Shown here in pieces: positions 8,009 through 17,411 of a stretch of 42,553 nucleotides of DNA (positions are counted from its first letter, which is position 1; each line of letters starts with the position of its first letter). Origin of the DNA: Candidatus Woesearchaeota archaeon. GTDB taxonomy: Archaea > Nanobdellota > Nanobdellia > Woesearchaeales > GW2011-AR4. A model generated the notes under the pieces. That model saw only the letters and a list, made by a program, of their open reading frames with translations. It was not told the origin of the DNA and ran no database searches. The stretch lies in NCBI GenBank assembly GCA_018303185.1, contig JAGVYR010000004.1:1-42553 (forward strand), read 5' to 3'. Both the position numbers and the translations under genes were made by a program.

Positions 8009-9261
8009 AACACGGACAGATCACGGTTTTTATCATTTTAGCAATAGTTCTGCTAGTTGTTGCAGGAAGCATGCTTTTCCTTGTCAGGTCAGCAGCAGAA
8101 AAAAATGCGGCTACAGAGGCAAAGAAATCAAAAGGAACCGCATTTGAAACAGAGCCAATAGAGAATTATATCATGGGGTGCCTCGACAGAGTTTCAAAGG
8201 ATGCCATAGAAAAGCTTTATTCCCAGGGCGGCTACATATATTCAAGCCAGGGAGGGACTCTTCTCGACCATACACCACAATCAAGAGGCGCTGACTTTGC
8301 CGAGTACAGCGGGAATAACGTGAATTACCTCATCTATCCTCCAAGGCTCGCATTCGGCTCAGGCTACCGGGAAAATTCACAAGCCCCGAAATATCCCTGG
8401 GAATTTTTCCCACATAAGCCATTGCAGGGATCTCAAAGCCCTGACTTAATCACTGAAAGCACAGAAGGATTTTTCGGCATTTCCAACCTTCCGCCATTGG
8501 ATGAAAAAGACAGCCCGCATTCATTCAGGAACCAGCTTGAGTCATATGTAAGGAACAACATAGCTAAGGAATGCGCGCTTGATATTTTCTCAGAACATGG
8601 CACCGATATAACCACGGGAAACCCGGTTGCCAACGTCACGATAACCGATACAGCAGTCGTCTTCAGCCTTTCCTGGCCAGCCCATATTGAAAACGGACAG
8701 ACAGCAGAAAGCGCAAATCTGGAAAGGTTCACGAAGATGCAGGATATACGGCTGAGGAAAATCCATTCATTTATGCAGGGAATAATATCAAACGACATAG
8801 AAAATATTTCATACGACATTTCATCTCCGGCCAATTCAGAGGATTTGTTTTCTATATCAGTAATCAGGGATTTTTCAGGCAAAGACGACCTAGTGATTGC
8901 AACAGATTCCAAATCCAGAATTGACGGCAAGCCGCTTGATTTCGTGTTCGGAAGAAAGAACAGGATGCCCGCGCTTCATTACATTGTTTCAAGCTCACAG
9001 ACAATAGCGAGGTGCCAGACAGTGACAGAAAATTTTTTGACAGGAGGGAAATCTTTGAAAGCACCAGATCCTGATGAGGATATTTTTACAGAAGCGTCTT
9101 ACAGGGTTCAAACCGTAATCCCTTATAACGGGCCATTTCCATATGCTGTTCCGGAAAGTGCGCCGCCGAATTTCAGGCCCAAGTTCAGGATAAGCGCAAG
9201 CGATGGGAATCTTGAAGACTATCAGGATGTAGAGATATTAGTTTCTGGAGATTGCCCATAG
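8005..9261 (+). CDS. Exported protein with pilin-like (class III) leader, 418 aa
   Basis: Starts at the ATG overlapping the upstream TGA (ATGA), giving MKHGQITVFIILAIVLLVVA. The K-H-G|Q-I-T-V-F leader followed at once by a 20-residue hydrophobic helix is the layout of archaeal type IV pilin-like (class III) signal peptides, with likely cleavage after G4. The rest is a predicted extracellular domain with few cysteines. A conserved-looking early part is 'ENYIMGCLDRVSKDAIEKLYSQGG', written here as two pieces: ENYIMGCLDRVSKDA and IEKLYSQGGYI, followed by NYLIYPPRLA. I recall similar 'GQ(I/V)T(I/V)FI' proteins as common, uncharacterised DPANN surface proteins. An upstream in-frame start at 7972 would add residues that mask the leader, so it was not chosen. 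Confidence 0.8.
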   Translation: MKHGQITVFIILAIVLLVVAGSMLFLVRSAAEKNAATEAKKSKGTAFETEPIENYIMGCLDRVSKDAIEKLYSQGGYIYSSQGGTLLDHTPQSRGADFAEYSGNNVNYLIYPPRLAFGSGYRENSQAPKYPWEFFPHKPLQGSQSPDLITESTEGFFGISNLPPLDEKDSPHSFRNQLESYVRNNIAKECALDIFSEHGTDITTGNPVANVTITDTAVVFSLSWPAHIENGQTAESANLERFTKMQDIRLRKIHSFMQGIISNDIENISYDISSPANSEDLFSISVIRDFSGKDDLVIATDSKSRIDGKPLDFVFGRKNRMPALHYIVSSSQTIARCQTVTENFLTGGKSLKAPDPDEDIFTEASYRVQTVIPYNGPFPYAVPESAPPNFRPKFRISASDGNLEDYQDVEILVSGDCP

Positions 9262-9334
9262 CTATTAACACTCTATTATCCCGAAACTACCGCACAACCC
9301 AAAACCGCTACGCACATAAGTGAAAATAACGAGA

Positions 9335-9504
9335 AAACAACAATAACGCTTGGCGAGGGTTGGCTCTCATGAAAATCTCATATTTTCAGGGGTTCCGGAA
9401 AGCTAGTTGGAATCGTCTGCTGCTTTCCCAGAACCTACGGAGTGCCGAGCAGGGCAAAACGAACTAAGTGAGTTTTGACCGTCAAGCCGTTATTATTGTT
9501 GTTT
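9335..9504. repeat. Structured intergenic element, kind IV
   Basis: The 358-bp gap 9262-9619 holds no ORF but contains a dyad-closed segment. The 5' arm aaacaacaataacgcttg (9335-9352) pairs with 9483-9504 (caag, cgtta and ttgttgttt, with a 1-nt and a 3-nt bulge). Inside lie three further dyads: tgaaaat/attttca (9371-9389), ggttc-x-ggaaagc with gctttcc-xx-gaacc (about 9393-9437), and caaaac/ttttg (about 9456-9478). Size and position, after a stop codon and before the promoter of the next gene, match the other structured elements, but the sequence is unrelated to them. Confidence 0.55.
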
Positions 9505-9579
9505 TTGAGTGTATGGCAATTACAAAAATAAAGTGCGTAGTAAAAACGTGATAGCACACATAGTTATTAACACAGAAAA

Positions 9580-9588
9580 GTTTAAATA
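9580..9588 (+). promoter_or_regulatory. TATA box for the 9620 gene
   Basis: gtttaaata-type box 32-40 nt before the ATG at 9620, allowing a leader of roughly 10 nt. It marks the start of a new transcription unit after the structured element. Confidence 0.5.
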
Positions 9589-9619
9589 AGCCATTCCCGC
9601 TTTTTACCAAAAAGAAAAA

Positions 9620-10546
9620 ATGAAGGTTGAAATTAATATCGAAAAAAGGCATGTTTACCTTCTTGCGCTAATCATATCAATATCTTTTATCGCACTTATA
9701 TATGCGCAGAGTTCCAGCAATAATGTTGATACAAACCAGCCCTATCATCTTTTGCAGCAGATAGCGAAAGGGCCCGGGGCGAATGATTTGGAAAAGGTTG
9801 ACAAAGACAACGATGGAGTTATAGACAATGCAACCTATGCCAAGCAGGCAGGAGACAGCCATAAGCTTGGAGGGCTCTCAACAAACTCATGGCAGAGGCA
9901 AATCATTGACAGCTGTGATTTTGCTATTAAGTCAATACATGATGATGGGAGCGTTGAATGCGCGACAGCGCCAACATCAACAGGAGGCTCTGGAGTATTG
10001 ACTGGCAAGATAAAAGAAGGCTACATTTACATGCATCATGTCAGGAAGCCAAGCTATACGGTCAATGTCGGCTTTGCACCAAGCGAAGTGAGGTTTGACC
10101 TGACACTCTATAATTGTGGTATACAGAATAGTCTAATGAGGGCCAGAATAGGGCAGCAGAATCTTACAGAGATAGAAGGTTGCTTTGGAGGATTTTGCGG
10201 CATCGGCTATGCCGGCCCGCTTAGATGCATTGAAGAAACACGTGTTCCAGGCACTGATGGAGACACAGTCCCTGCAGACAAGGAATCCCAGAAAATTGAA
10301 ATGAGCAAGACGCTCTACCCAGGATTGAAATGTAACTACAGGGCAAGGGCATATCCATTATTTGTCAATCCCAATACAGGATTGACTCAGATTGAAGGAG
10401 TCTGCTTCGGTGATGAAAGCACATATGACGGCTATTCGCTGCTCATGGGCAAGGCGCAGATTTCAGGCAACGGATTCTCTATAGAATTCCAGGACAACGG
10501 CTGGGGCGGAGCGCCTATTTTAGTGCATTATATAGCAAGAGGATAG
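9620..10546 (+). CDS. Secreted or membrane-anchored protein with tail-fibre-like segment, 308 aa
   Basis: Residues 12-30 form a hydrophobic export signal or anchor (VYLLALIISISFIALIYAQ). Next comes DKDNDGVIDNATYA, an Asp-rich calcium-loop-like motif, and then HKLGGLSTNSWQR followed by 'C-D-F-A-I-K-S-I-H-D-D-G-S-V-E-C'. The last pattern (C-x-x-A-I-x-x-I-x-x-D-G-S-V-x-C) resembles modules often seen in exported bacterial proteins and phage tail-fibre-like proteins. The C-terminal 170 residues hold paired cysteines and probably form a disulfide-bonded beta domain. It has its own promoter and lies between two secreted paralogues, so it is likely part of the same surface assembly. Family not recognised. 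Confidence 0.65.
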   Translation: MKVEINIEKRHVYLLALIISISFIALIYAQSSSNNVDTNQPYHLLQQIAKGPGANDLEKVDKDNDGVIDNATYAKQAGDSHKLGGLSTNSWQRQIIDSCDFAIKSIHDDGSVECATAPTSTGGSGVLTGKIKEGYIYMHHVRKPSYTVNVGFAPSEVRFDLTLYNCGIQNSLMRARIGQQNLTEIEGCFGGFCGIGYAGPLRCIEETRVPGTDGDTVPADKESQKIEMSKTLYPGLKCNYRARAYPLFVNPNTGLTQIEGVCFGDESTYDGYSLLMGKAQISGNGFSIEFQDNGWGGAPILVHYIARG

Positions 10547-10569
10547 GCATTCGAGCCACATCAGAAACA

Positions 10570-10578
10570 TTTATAAAA
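10570..10578 (+). promoter_or_regulatory. TATA box for the 10614 gene
   Basis: tttataaaa at 10570-10578 in the 67-bp gap; its upstream edge is 44 nt before the ATG, leaving room for a short leader. Confidence 0.45.
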
Positions 10579-10613
10579 CAAAAAGGCACGTTTTTCTGAA
10601 AAGGGTAGTTTTA

Positions 10614-12119
10614 ATGATGAAAAAAGGGTTACTGATAGCTTTATTGATATTTGCCTCCATTCCTACAGCTCTTGCCGGGCTTGATGGGCAATGCATAATA
10701 AGGCAGGGAGCGTGCTCCAACAACGAGGAAGAAGCTATACTCTCGGCCACAGGCGCTTCAAATGCGCATGTTTCAATGAACACTACATTTTACGGCTACA
10801 AAGTCTGCTGCCCGGGCACAAAGATAGGAAGCAACTGCACTGACGAATATTACCGGAGCCAAGGCACAAACTCAGCTTTCTCAACGCAGATATTAAGGCT
10901 TTCAGGTGAAAAAAACGCGCAGGTAGAGGAAATACACACTCAATCTGGATGGAACCCCTACCCAAATTCGACATGCCTCAGCACATCAAGCCTAATAACC
11001 TGTGAATACCGCAGCAGCTGCCAGAAAGACACTTACTGCGTCATGAAGATATCCAATGATACAAACGCGCACGTGCAGTCGTGCGAAAAAGCAGCATACC
11101 CTATAAGCCTGTGCTGCAGCACATTTTTTGAGAAAGAAACTCCAGGCGAAAACCCGATTCCAGGCTTTTGCAGGCACAAAACACAGTGCCTCAACAGCAC
11201 CAAAGGAAGCATATTCCAAAACAACCCGGACAATTTCCAATGCGTAAATGACACGCAATATACTGGAAATTCTTACTGCGAGCTTGGGAACTGGACAAGC
11301 AGGACAAAATTTGTCGCGATGCAGATGGCGCAGATTGCAGGAAGCGACCCCTTTACATTATTCTGCGACACAAGGGAAAATACCCTGAATTATGTCCAGT
11401 ACATAGTTCCGGGAACAGGAAATACGGCATCAAGCCTGCTTAGCGGAACAAATAACTTCTGCGTGCTCAATTATAACGGAAAGGTCATTTTCGGAACGAC
11501 GCTGAATTCAGACATAAACAGCCAAGACAACCATTTTATTGAAACTCTTAGCACAAACGGCCTAAGCCTGCAAAACTGCAATGTGCCTGCAAATGCGGAG
11601 GGCAGGTTTGCGGAATGCGGCGGCTCCGGCGGCAAAGTCTTTTATGCAAAAGGCCTTCAGGCGGTGATATACAGCAGGGACAGCGCCATAGGCAGCTTTA
11701 ATCCAATAATATTCAGCGAGCTTCAGAACCAGCAGCAAGAAACAGTGTTTACAATAATAAAGAAAATCATCAGAAGGCTTTCAGGCACGGGCCCGACAGA
11801 GCAGGCACTCTTCATAAGCAAGCTGCAGATGTTTGACAGGCTTTATGTTGCGCAGGGCAGCGGAAAAACAGTAAGAGGGACATTGGAGGGATTTCAGACA
11901 AAGACAGCGTACGTTCAATATAAGGGCTTCGGAAGCCTCAACATATGCAACTATGTAAAGCAGTATAACGGGACAGAAAACACAAATCCGAGCCAGACGG
12001 AGGCAATATGCGAGCAGGACAGCGAAGGCTTCAGTGTCGCTGTGCACGGCTCATCAACTTCAGGAATAGATCCTGAGGAAGTCTGGACAGACCTGACTTC
12101 AAGCGTGCAATTAAGCTGA
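10614..12119 (+). CDS. Secreted cysteine-rich protein, paralogue of the 5867 gene
   Basis: A 501-residue exported protein with a signal peptide (MMKKGLLIALLIFASIPTAL, cleavage near A21-G22). The first 200 residues contain paired-cysteine modules: 'CIIRQGACSNNEEEAILSAT' and a second similar one around residues 125-170, each with a 'NAHV' segment. From residue 221 it matches the C-terminal module of the 713-aa protein, including an exact 35-bp DNA identity (11274-11308 with 7190-7224), and it ends alike (DPEEVWTDLTSSVQLS). The shared module is therefore probably the functional part, with variable N-terminal domains. Unknown function; probably extracellular and disulfide-bonded. The next gene follows after 18 bp. 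Confidence 0.8.
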   Translation: MMKKGLLIALLIFASIPTALAGLDGQCIIRQGACSNNEEEAILSATGASNAHVSMNTTFYGYKVCCPGTKIGSNCTDEYYRSQGTNSAFSTQILRLSGEKNAQVEEIHTQSGWNPYPNSTCLSTSSLITCEYRSSCQKDTYCVMKISNDTNAHVQSCEKAAYPISLCCSTFFEKETPGENPIPGFCRHKTQCLNSTKGSIFQNNPDNFQCVNDTQYTGNSYCELGNWTSRTKFVAMQMAQIAGSDPFTLFCDTRENTLNYVQYIVPGTGNTASSLLSGTNNFCVLNYNGKVIFGTTLNSDINSQDNHFIETLSTNGLSLQNCNVPANAEGRFAECGGSGGKVFYAKGLQAVIYSRDSAIGSFNPIIFSELQNQQQETVFTIIKKIIRRLSGTGPTEQALFISKLQMFDRLYVAQGSGKTVRGTLEGFQTKTAYVQYKGFGSLNICNYVKQYNGTENTNPSQTEAICEQDSEGFSVAVHGSSTSGIDPEEVWTDLTSSVQLS

Positions 12120-12137
12120 CAATTTAAAAAAGAGGCT

Positions 12138-15100
12138 ATGATGGAAAAAAGAGCTTTGGCATTTCTGTATTTGGCATTATTTGCACTGGCAATTTCTGCA
12201 GGAACAGCGTTAGCAGACTTAGGAGTTTGCATTAATCCTGCTGCCGGGCAGAATAATGTGTGCAAGGAAACCGCTGTAGACAGCAGCCAGTGCTGCCCGA
12301 ATCAGGCAGCAAACAGGAATTATTATTTCGGCCCGACAAACCCAACAGGGCCAAACGATTTCAATGACTGCATGGAGAATTATTTCTTCAAGGATAAAAA
12401 CTCATTGCAGGTTAGCCAGTGCAGGCTTGGATGCTGCTGCACTATATTCGGCGGCGATGACAGCGCCAAGGTAAAGCCCCTGTGCGTCGGCAATAATTTC
12501 ATCGAAGGGGACATAGAATGCGGCCAGTGCCCTGTCCCGGCATGCAACAACCAGACAGACGATGACGGAGACGGATGCTCTGACTTGAATGACGGCGGCT
12601 GCTCGAGCGCATCAGACAATACCGAGGAGGGCGGGATATGCCTTGGAAGCGGGATAGGATGCGGGAACTCAAACTATGTGCCGAGAATAAGCGGCTTCTC
12701 CGCAGCCCCTGTAAAAGGAGAGAAGAAAATAAGGCTGGTGTGGAATGACGAATGCTCTGGCAATGCAGTAAAATACGATATTTACAGGTGCAAAGGCGAA
12801 AGCTGCAAAAATTTTGCGCTGATAGGTACAACGGCATCATCGACATTCACAGACCAGTCAAATGATCTGCTTTTCGTCACGCCTTACAGATACAATGTGA
12901 CCGCAACCTACAATATTCAGTCTGCAAGGCCTTCATCTGTCGCAACAGCAAGCCCCGGCGACCTGGAATGCTGGAGCCAGTTTTCAGGCAATAATTTCTG
13001 CGTGAGCAGATATTATTACTATCCGTACAAGCAATACATAATAAGCGGCAGCAACGGGGCAGTGACAGAGCAGAATTTTGACAGCAAATTGGCAGAAATG
13101 TTCTCAAATAAGTTCAATGCGGCTTATGTATGCACCCCGGATAACAGGCTGACTCCTCCAGTAATGCAAGCATGCCCTGCACAGCAGATATGCATAGTTG
13201 ATTCTGCCAACAATCCAAAATGCCTCGGCCCTTCAGAATGCAAATTCCCTGAAGCGAACCCGTTTGAGCTTTACGGCACAAAGGACATATGTGAAGGCGG
13301 AACAACAGAGCCGCCAAGAGAAAGGAATTACTGCTTTTTTGACAAGTCCACTACTATACCTAACAGCTGCTACGCATGCAGCCAGAGGATGCCGTGCTAT
13401 GACTACAAGACGCAGACATCATGCCAGAGCGACAACTGCGGCGTTCAGAACTGCACATGGATAAGCACATCAGCCGAGCTTGGAACAGGCGTATGCATAT
13501 CCAAGACAAAGGACAATTGCGACTGGTGCGACAAGCAGGGCTCAGGCTTTGTAGAGAGCAGCAGGGCATACAGCTCTGTATTTGACTTGTGCACTCTGCA
13601 GAAATCAAATGCGCTTTCCACAGAAAAACTCAAGTGCTATTTCAACGGCGTGAAAGCGCTTTCATGCAAAGATGTCGTATGCACCGACTACAAAGCATCG
13701 GATTGCGGCGCAGGGATAGAGCTTAACAATGACAATACCCTAAAAACAGGAAGCAGTGACAGGTGCGGCATAAATGTGTGCCAAAATTTTGGAGGAACAT
13801 GCAGGAAGAATGCTGATGGGGATGCAAATGCCGATTGTGCTGCGACAGATATACCATGCGAAAAAGACATTTTCCCGCCCAATACAACACTTATACCAGT
13901 TATTGAGAAAGGCGTATACAAAAGCCTGATTGTAAATATTATTGACAGAAAGAGCGGCAGCTCAACAGAATCTCTGCAGACCGGCGCAGGATACAGGACA
14001 TTCTTATGCATAGACAAGCCAAGCGATCCTTGCTCCGGCAAGAAGCCACCTTATTCCACTTCAACCACGAACAGGACGCTTACCATACTGAACAGAAACC
14101 TGTATGACCATGGGCCAGGAGGAAGCCCGAGAGTGGTTCTTGTCCTAAACGAAGGAGACAGCACAATGCATTATTACTCTCAGGACGCCTCAAAAAATGT
14201 TGAAAGGGTAAAGGAACTGACGATAACGGCGCATGACGGCACGAGCGGCCCTGCAATATTCATGATAACCATCGAGGGAGCAACAAAGGTCAATGATGTG
14301 TACTATACCAAGAACAGAAACCCAAAAGTTGAAGTTGAGTTCTACGAGGATGCGAGGATAACAAGGATAATAATGACCAGCACGGTTTCGGCGCCAATAA
14401 GCCCGAATTTCAATGATGTGCTGGCAAAGAAATTCACATTCCAGGCGCCGTCTCAATTGCAGAACGGAGCATATAACCTTGAATTAAGCGCCAAGAACCT
14501 GCAGGGAATATTCATGGACGGAACAGAGATAATAAAAATTGTTATTGATGACTCAATACCGCAGCTTCTGTCGATAGCCCCGAACTCGACAAAAATTGAG
14601 ACTTCATCCGACATAAGCATAAAGGCAAGATTCAACAAGCAGGTAAATCTTGAGCTTTCAGTCTCGGATGGAGAGAATATTACGGATGTAGCCAGCTTGG
14701 CCACTGACGACCATAAAGAATTCAGGAAAGTTATGAGGATTTCAGACGGCAACAAGAGATTCATCATAAAAGCGACTGACTATGCCGGCAATGTGCTTGA
14801 GACAACATCAAACTTTGTTGTCAATGCCAAGCCTCTGGCAATAAGCCTTGCAAAGCCGCCGTATGGGGTAGCAGCTTCATTCACTTTTGACCTTTTTGTA
14901 AAGACAGACAACAATGCGGAGTGCAGGCAGAAGCTCGATATAGACCTTCCGTATGCAAGCATGGAATCTTTTTCGTCTACTGGCGGCACCATCCACAGCA
15001 CCCCGAGCTACAATAAGATAGCATCCGGAGACAGAAGCGAACACACCCTTTATGTAAAGTGCAAGGACAGCTTTAGAAATGAGGAGAAAAAAGCAGAGCT

Positions 15101-17411
15101 GAAAATCAGGGTAGACCCAGACAGGCCTAAAATCATAACAGCGTTTGCCGACCCTAATCCTGTTGTCGATATAGACTTAAACACAACACTCAGTGTCCAG
15201 ACAGACAAGGAAGCGGTGTGCAGATACAGCCTCAGCAAGAGCAATTTCAGCCAGATGGAGGGCGAATTCCCGGGCTACAGACAGAAAATTTTTGGAATTT
15301 CAAACCACAAGGCAATCTCCCTGGAAGATAAAAAGGACTATAAGATTTACATTTCCTGCATGGCAAGAAATGAGCTTTTATCAGATGTGAGGGAGATTTC
15401 TGTAAAGTCTGATTTGAGCATACCTCTATCAATAAAATCATTAACTCCTGCAATGGCATCAAGCAAGAGCATAGACCTTATAGTAAGCACGAACAAAGCA
15501 TCTAACTGCTATTTGATTAATGATCCGCTTGGCTCAGAAGGGAAATATCATTCCAAAAAAGTCAACGTATTTCCTGGGAAAAATACTTTTAATGTGCAAT
15601 GCTTTGCCGGTCAGGAAAAAGCCGACACCAAAATAGAAGTCCTTGTTGACGATACCCCTCCAGTCATGGTATTTGTAAACGACAACAGCACGCTTAAAGA
15701 CAATCCCGAATTTGCATGGCAGACTGATAAATTGAGGGCATGGTGGCTTGGAAAAGAGAATGAATCAGCAATAAGCATACTTTTCTATAATTATACTATA
15801 ATAGAGGCAGGAACTTTAAAGCCGGTTGTCGGATGGACAGTGGCGGCTAAAGAGAGCGATGCAGGATTCAACTGGTACCCTAAGGACGGCATCCTCAACA
15901 TAACAAACGAGCTTAAGTACATATTCAGAGTCATGGCAAAGAATATTGTTGGGCTTCCAAGCGCTATAATGGACAGTGATGGGGTTACTATAAACACTGC
16001 TCTTAAGCCGGCAAGCTGCTCAAACAACGAGACAGACGGGACAGAGACTGACAGGAACTGCGGCGGCATATGCGACAGGTGCGGCATAGGAAAAGCGTGC
16101 AAGGCAAGTTCAGACTGCGGCAGCGGGTTCTGCAACCCCTCAAGCAATAAATGCGCCGCCACGAAATGCGATGACGGCAATATCAATGGAGCCGAAACAG
16201 ATACAGACTTCGGAGGCGGAGTATGCGGAAAGTGCAATTCAGGGAAAGCATGCCGCGAGGATTCAGACTGCGCAAGCAACAGCTGCGAATTCGGCCTATG
16301 CAAGGCGAATTTATGCAAAGACGGAGTGCTTTCCGAAGGAGAGTCCGACGTGGACTGCGGAATAGCCTGCTCTGCCAAATGCGATGCAGGAAAAGCGTGC
16401 AAGGACAGCAGGGACTGCACCGAAGGAACGAAATGCGTGGAGCTGAAATGCAGGCAGTGCGCCGACAATGACGAAGACTGCAACGGCGTTGAAGACAGCA
16501 GGGAAAACGACATCGACGGCGACAGCTGCCCTGATGACTGGGAACTGAGATACGGCCTGAGCCCAAATGACCCTAATGACTGCTCAAGAGATGACGATAA
16601 TGACGGGCTTACAAATATGAATGAATATACCTACAAGACTGACCCAAACAATGAGGATACAGATGGCGACGGATACACTGATAAGGACGAAATAGATAGG
16701 GGAAGCGACCCGTTGGACCCTAATGATGTTCCGAAATCGAAGTTGGGACTCATACTTCTGCTTATCTTGCTTCTAGTGCTGCTTGGAGCCGGAGGATATT
16801 TCGGCTATATGTACTATGACAGGAATTACAGGAAAAAGCCCATAGCCCAGCAGCAGATTCTCCAGCAAAGAAGGCAGGCACATCCAATGCAAAGGCAGGC
16901 AATTGAAGAGCAAATGAAAAAGAGGCATGAGCAGATTAAAGCACTCGAGAAAAAAAGAGATGAAGAAAAGAAGAAAGCCAGAGAAGGGATATTTTCTGTT
17001 TTTGGCAAAACGGAAGCAAAAGGTGACAAATCTGACAAAAAAACCGCAACAGATAAAGGAATTGGCACAGATTCAAGCGCTGCGAAAGAACCAAAGCCAG
17101 CACAAAGTGCGCAATCAAACGACTCCGCAAAAAAAGACCCTATTAAGGAGCTCAGCAGCCTCATATCTTCAGGAAAGCAGGAGCCTAAGGAAATAGCCAT
17201 GATAAAAAGCCACGTCCTTTCCCTCGATTCCGCAGGCAAAGACGATGTGATGGGGAGGCTTAGGACAATAACTGAAAATCACAAAAACCAGAAAATAACC
17301 AGAGAGGACGTATTTACAGATCTCAGGAAAATTGTAACCGAAAGGAAGCAGAAATCCCCTGCCAAATTTATCGAAGTAAGCAGAAAACTCAGCCAAAAAA
17401 GGAAAAAATGA
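12138..17411 (+). CDS. Giant multidomain surface protein with transmembrane anchor, 1757 aa
   Basis: Domains in order: signal peptide 1-26; cysteine-rich region to about 175; fibronectin type III-like domain about 181-275 (KIRLVWNDECSGNAVKYDIY); a further cysteine-rich region to about 570; several Ig-like/bacterial beta-sandwich repeats about 570-1290; three C-rich modules of the 'D-G-x-E-T-D-x-x-C-G-G-x-C' type about 1294-1440; thrombospondin type 3-like Asp-rich calcium repeats about 1441-1530 (DTDGDGYTDKDEIDRGSDP); one transmembrane helix about 1534-1557; and a highly charged cytoplasmic tail of 200 residues that is partly coiled coil. This is a type I topology: a long calcium-stiffened adhesin-like stalk outside and a regulatory or scaffold tail inside. 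The ATG of the next gene overlaps its stop codon (ATGA at 17408), so the pair is translationally coupled. Probable main surface structure of the cluster. Confidence 0.8.
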   Translation: MMEKRALAFLYLALFALAISAGTALADLGVCINPAAGQNNVCKETAVDSSQCCPNQAANRNYYFGPTNPTGPNDFNDCMENYFFKDKNSLQVSQCRLGCCCTIFGGDDSAKVKPLCVGNNFIEGDIECGQCPVPACNNQTDDDGDGCSDLNDGGCSSASDNTEEGGICLGSGIGCGNSNYVPRISGFSAAPVKGEKKIRLVWNDECSGNAVKYDIYRCKGESCKNFALIGTTASSTFTDQSNDLLFVTPYRYNVTATYNIQSARPSSVATASPGDLECWSQFSGNNFCVSRYYYYPYKQYIISGSNGAVTEQNFDSKLAEMFSNKFNAAYVCTPDNRLTPPVMQACPAQQICIVDSANNPKCLGPSECKFPEANPFELYGTKDICEGGTTEPPRERNYCFFDKSTTIPNSCYACSQRMPCYDYKTQTSCQSDNCGVQNCTWISTSAELGTGVCISKTKDNCDWCDKQGSGFVESSRAYSSVFDLCTLQKSNALSTEKLKCYFNGVKALSCKDVVCTDYKASDCGAGIELNNDNTLKTGSSDRCGINVCQNFGGTCRKNADGDANADCAATDIPCEKDIFPPNTTLIPVIEKGVYKSLIVNIIDRKSGSSTESLQTGAGYRTFLCIDKPSDPCSGKKPPYSTSTTNRTLTILNRNLYDHGPGGSPRVVLVLNEGDSTMHYYSQDASKNVERVKELTITAHDGTSGPAIFMITIEGATKVNDVYYTKNRNPKVEVEFYEDARITRIIMTSTVSAPISPNFNDVLAKKFTFQAPSQLQNGAYNLELSAKNLQGIFMDGTEIIKIVIDDSIPQLLSIAPNSTKIETSSDISIKARFNKQVNLELSVSDGENITDVASLATDDHKEFRKVMRISDGNKRFIIKATDYAGNVLETTSNFVVNAKPLAISLAKPPYGVAASFTFDLFVKTDNNAECRQKLDIDLPYASMESFSSTGGTIHSTPSYNKIASGDRSEHTLYVKCKDSFRNEEKKAELKIRVDPDRPKIITAFADPNPVVDIDLNTTLSVQTDKEAVCRYSLSKSNFSQMEGEFPGYRQKIFGISNHKAISLEDKKDYKIYISCMARNELLSDVREISVKSDLSIPLSIKSLTPAMASSKSIDLIVSTNKASNCYLINDPLGSEGKYHSKKVNVFPGKNTFNVQCFAGQEKADTKIEVLVDDTPPVMVFVNDNSTLKDNPEFAWQTDKLRAWWLGKENESAISILFYNYTIIEAGTLKPVVGWTVAAKESDAGFNWYPKDGILNITNELKYIFRVMAKNIVGLPSAIMDSDGVTINTALKPASCSNNETDGTETDRNCGGICDRCGIGKACKASSDCGSGFCNPSSNKCAATKCDDGNINGAETDTDFGGGVCGKCNSGKACREDSDCASNSCEFGLCKANLCKDGVLSEGESDVDCGIACSAKCDAGKACKDSRDCTEGTKCVELKCRQCADNDEDCNGVEDSRENDIDGDSCPDDWELRYGLSPNDPNDCSRDDDNDGLTNMNEYTYKTDPNNEDTDGDGYTDKDEIDRGSDPLDPNDVPKSKLGLILLLILLLVLLGAGGYFGYMYYDRNYRKKPIAQQQILQQRRQAHPMQRQAIEEQMKKRHEQIKALEKKRDEEKKKAREGIFSVFGKTEAKGDKSDKKTATDKGIGTDSSAAKEPKPAQSAQSNDSAKKDPIKELSSLISSGKQEPKEIAMIKSHVLSLDSAGKDDVMGRLRTITENHKNQKITREDVFTDLRKIVTERKQKSPAKFIEVSRKLSQKRKK

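Noticed and set aside
15791-16513. 240-codon open frame on the minus strand
   Set aside because: Shadow of the cysteine-rich part of the giant surface protein; Ser/His/Leu-rich without any domain.
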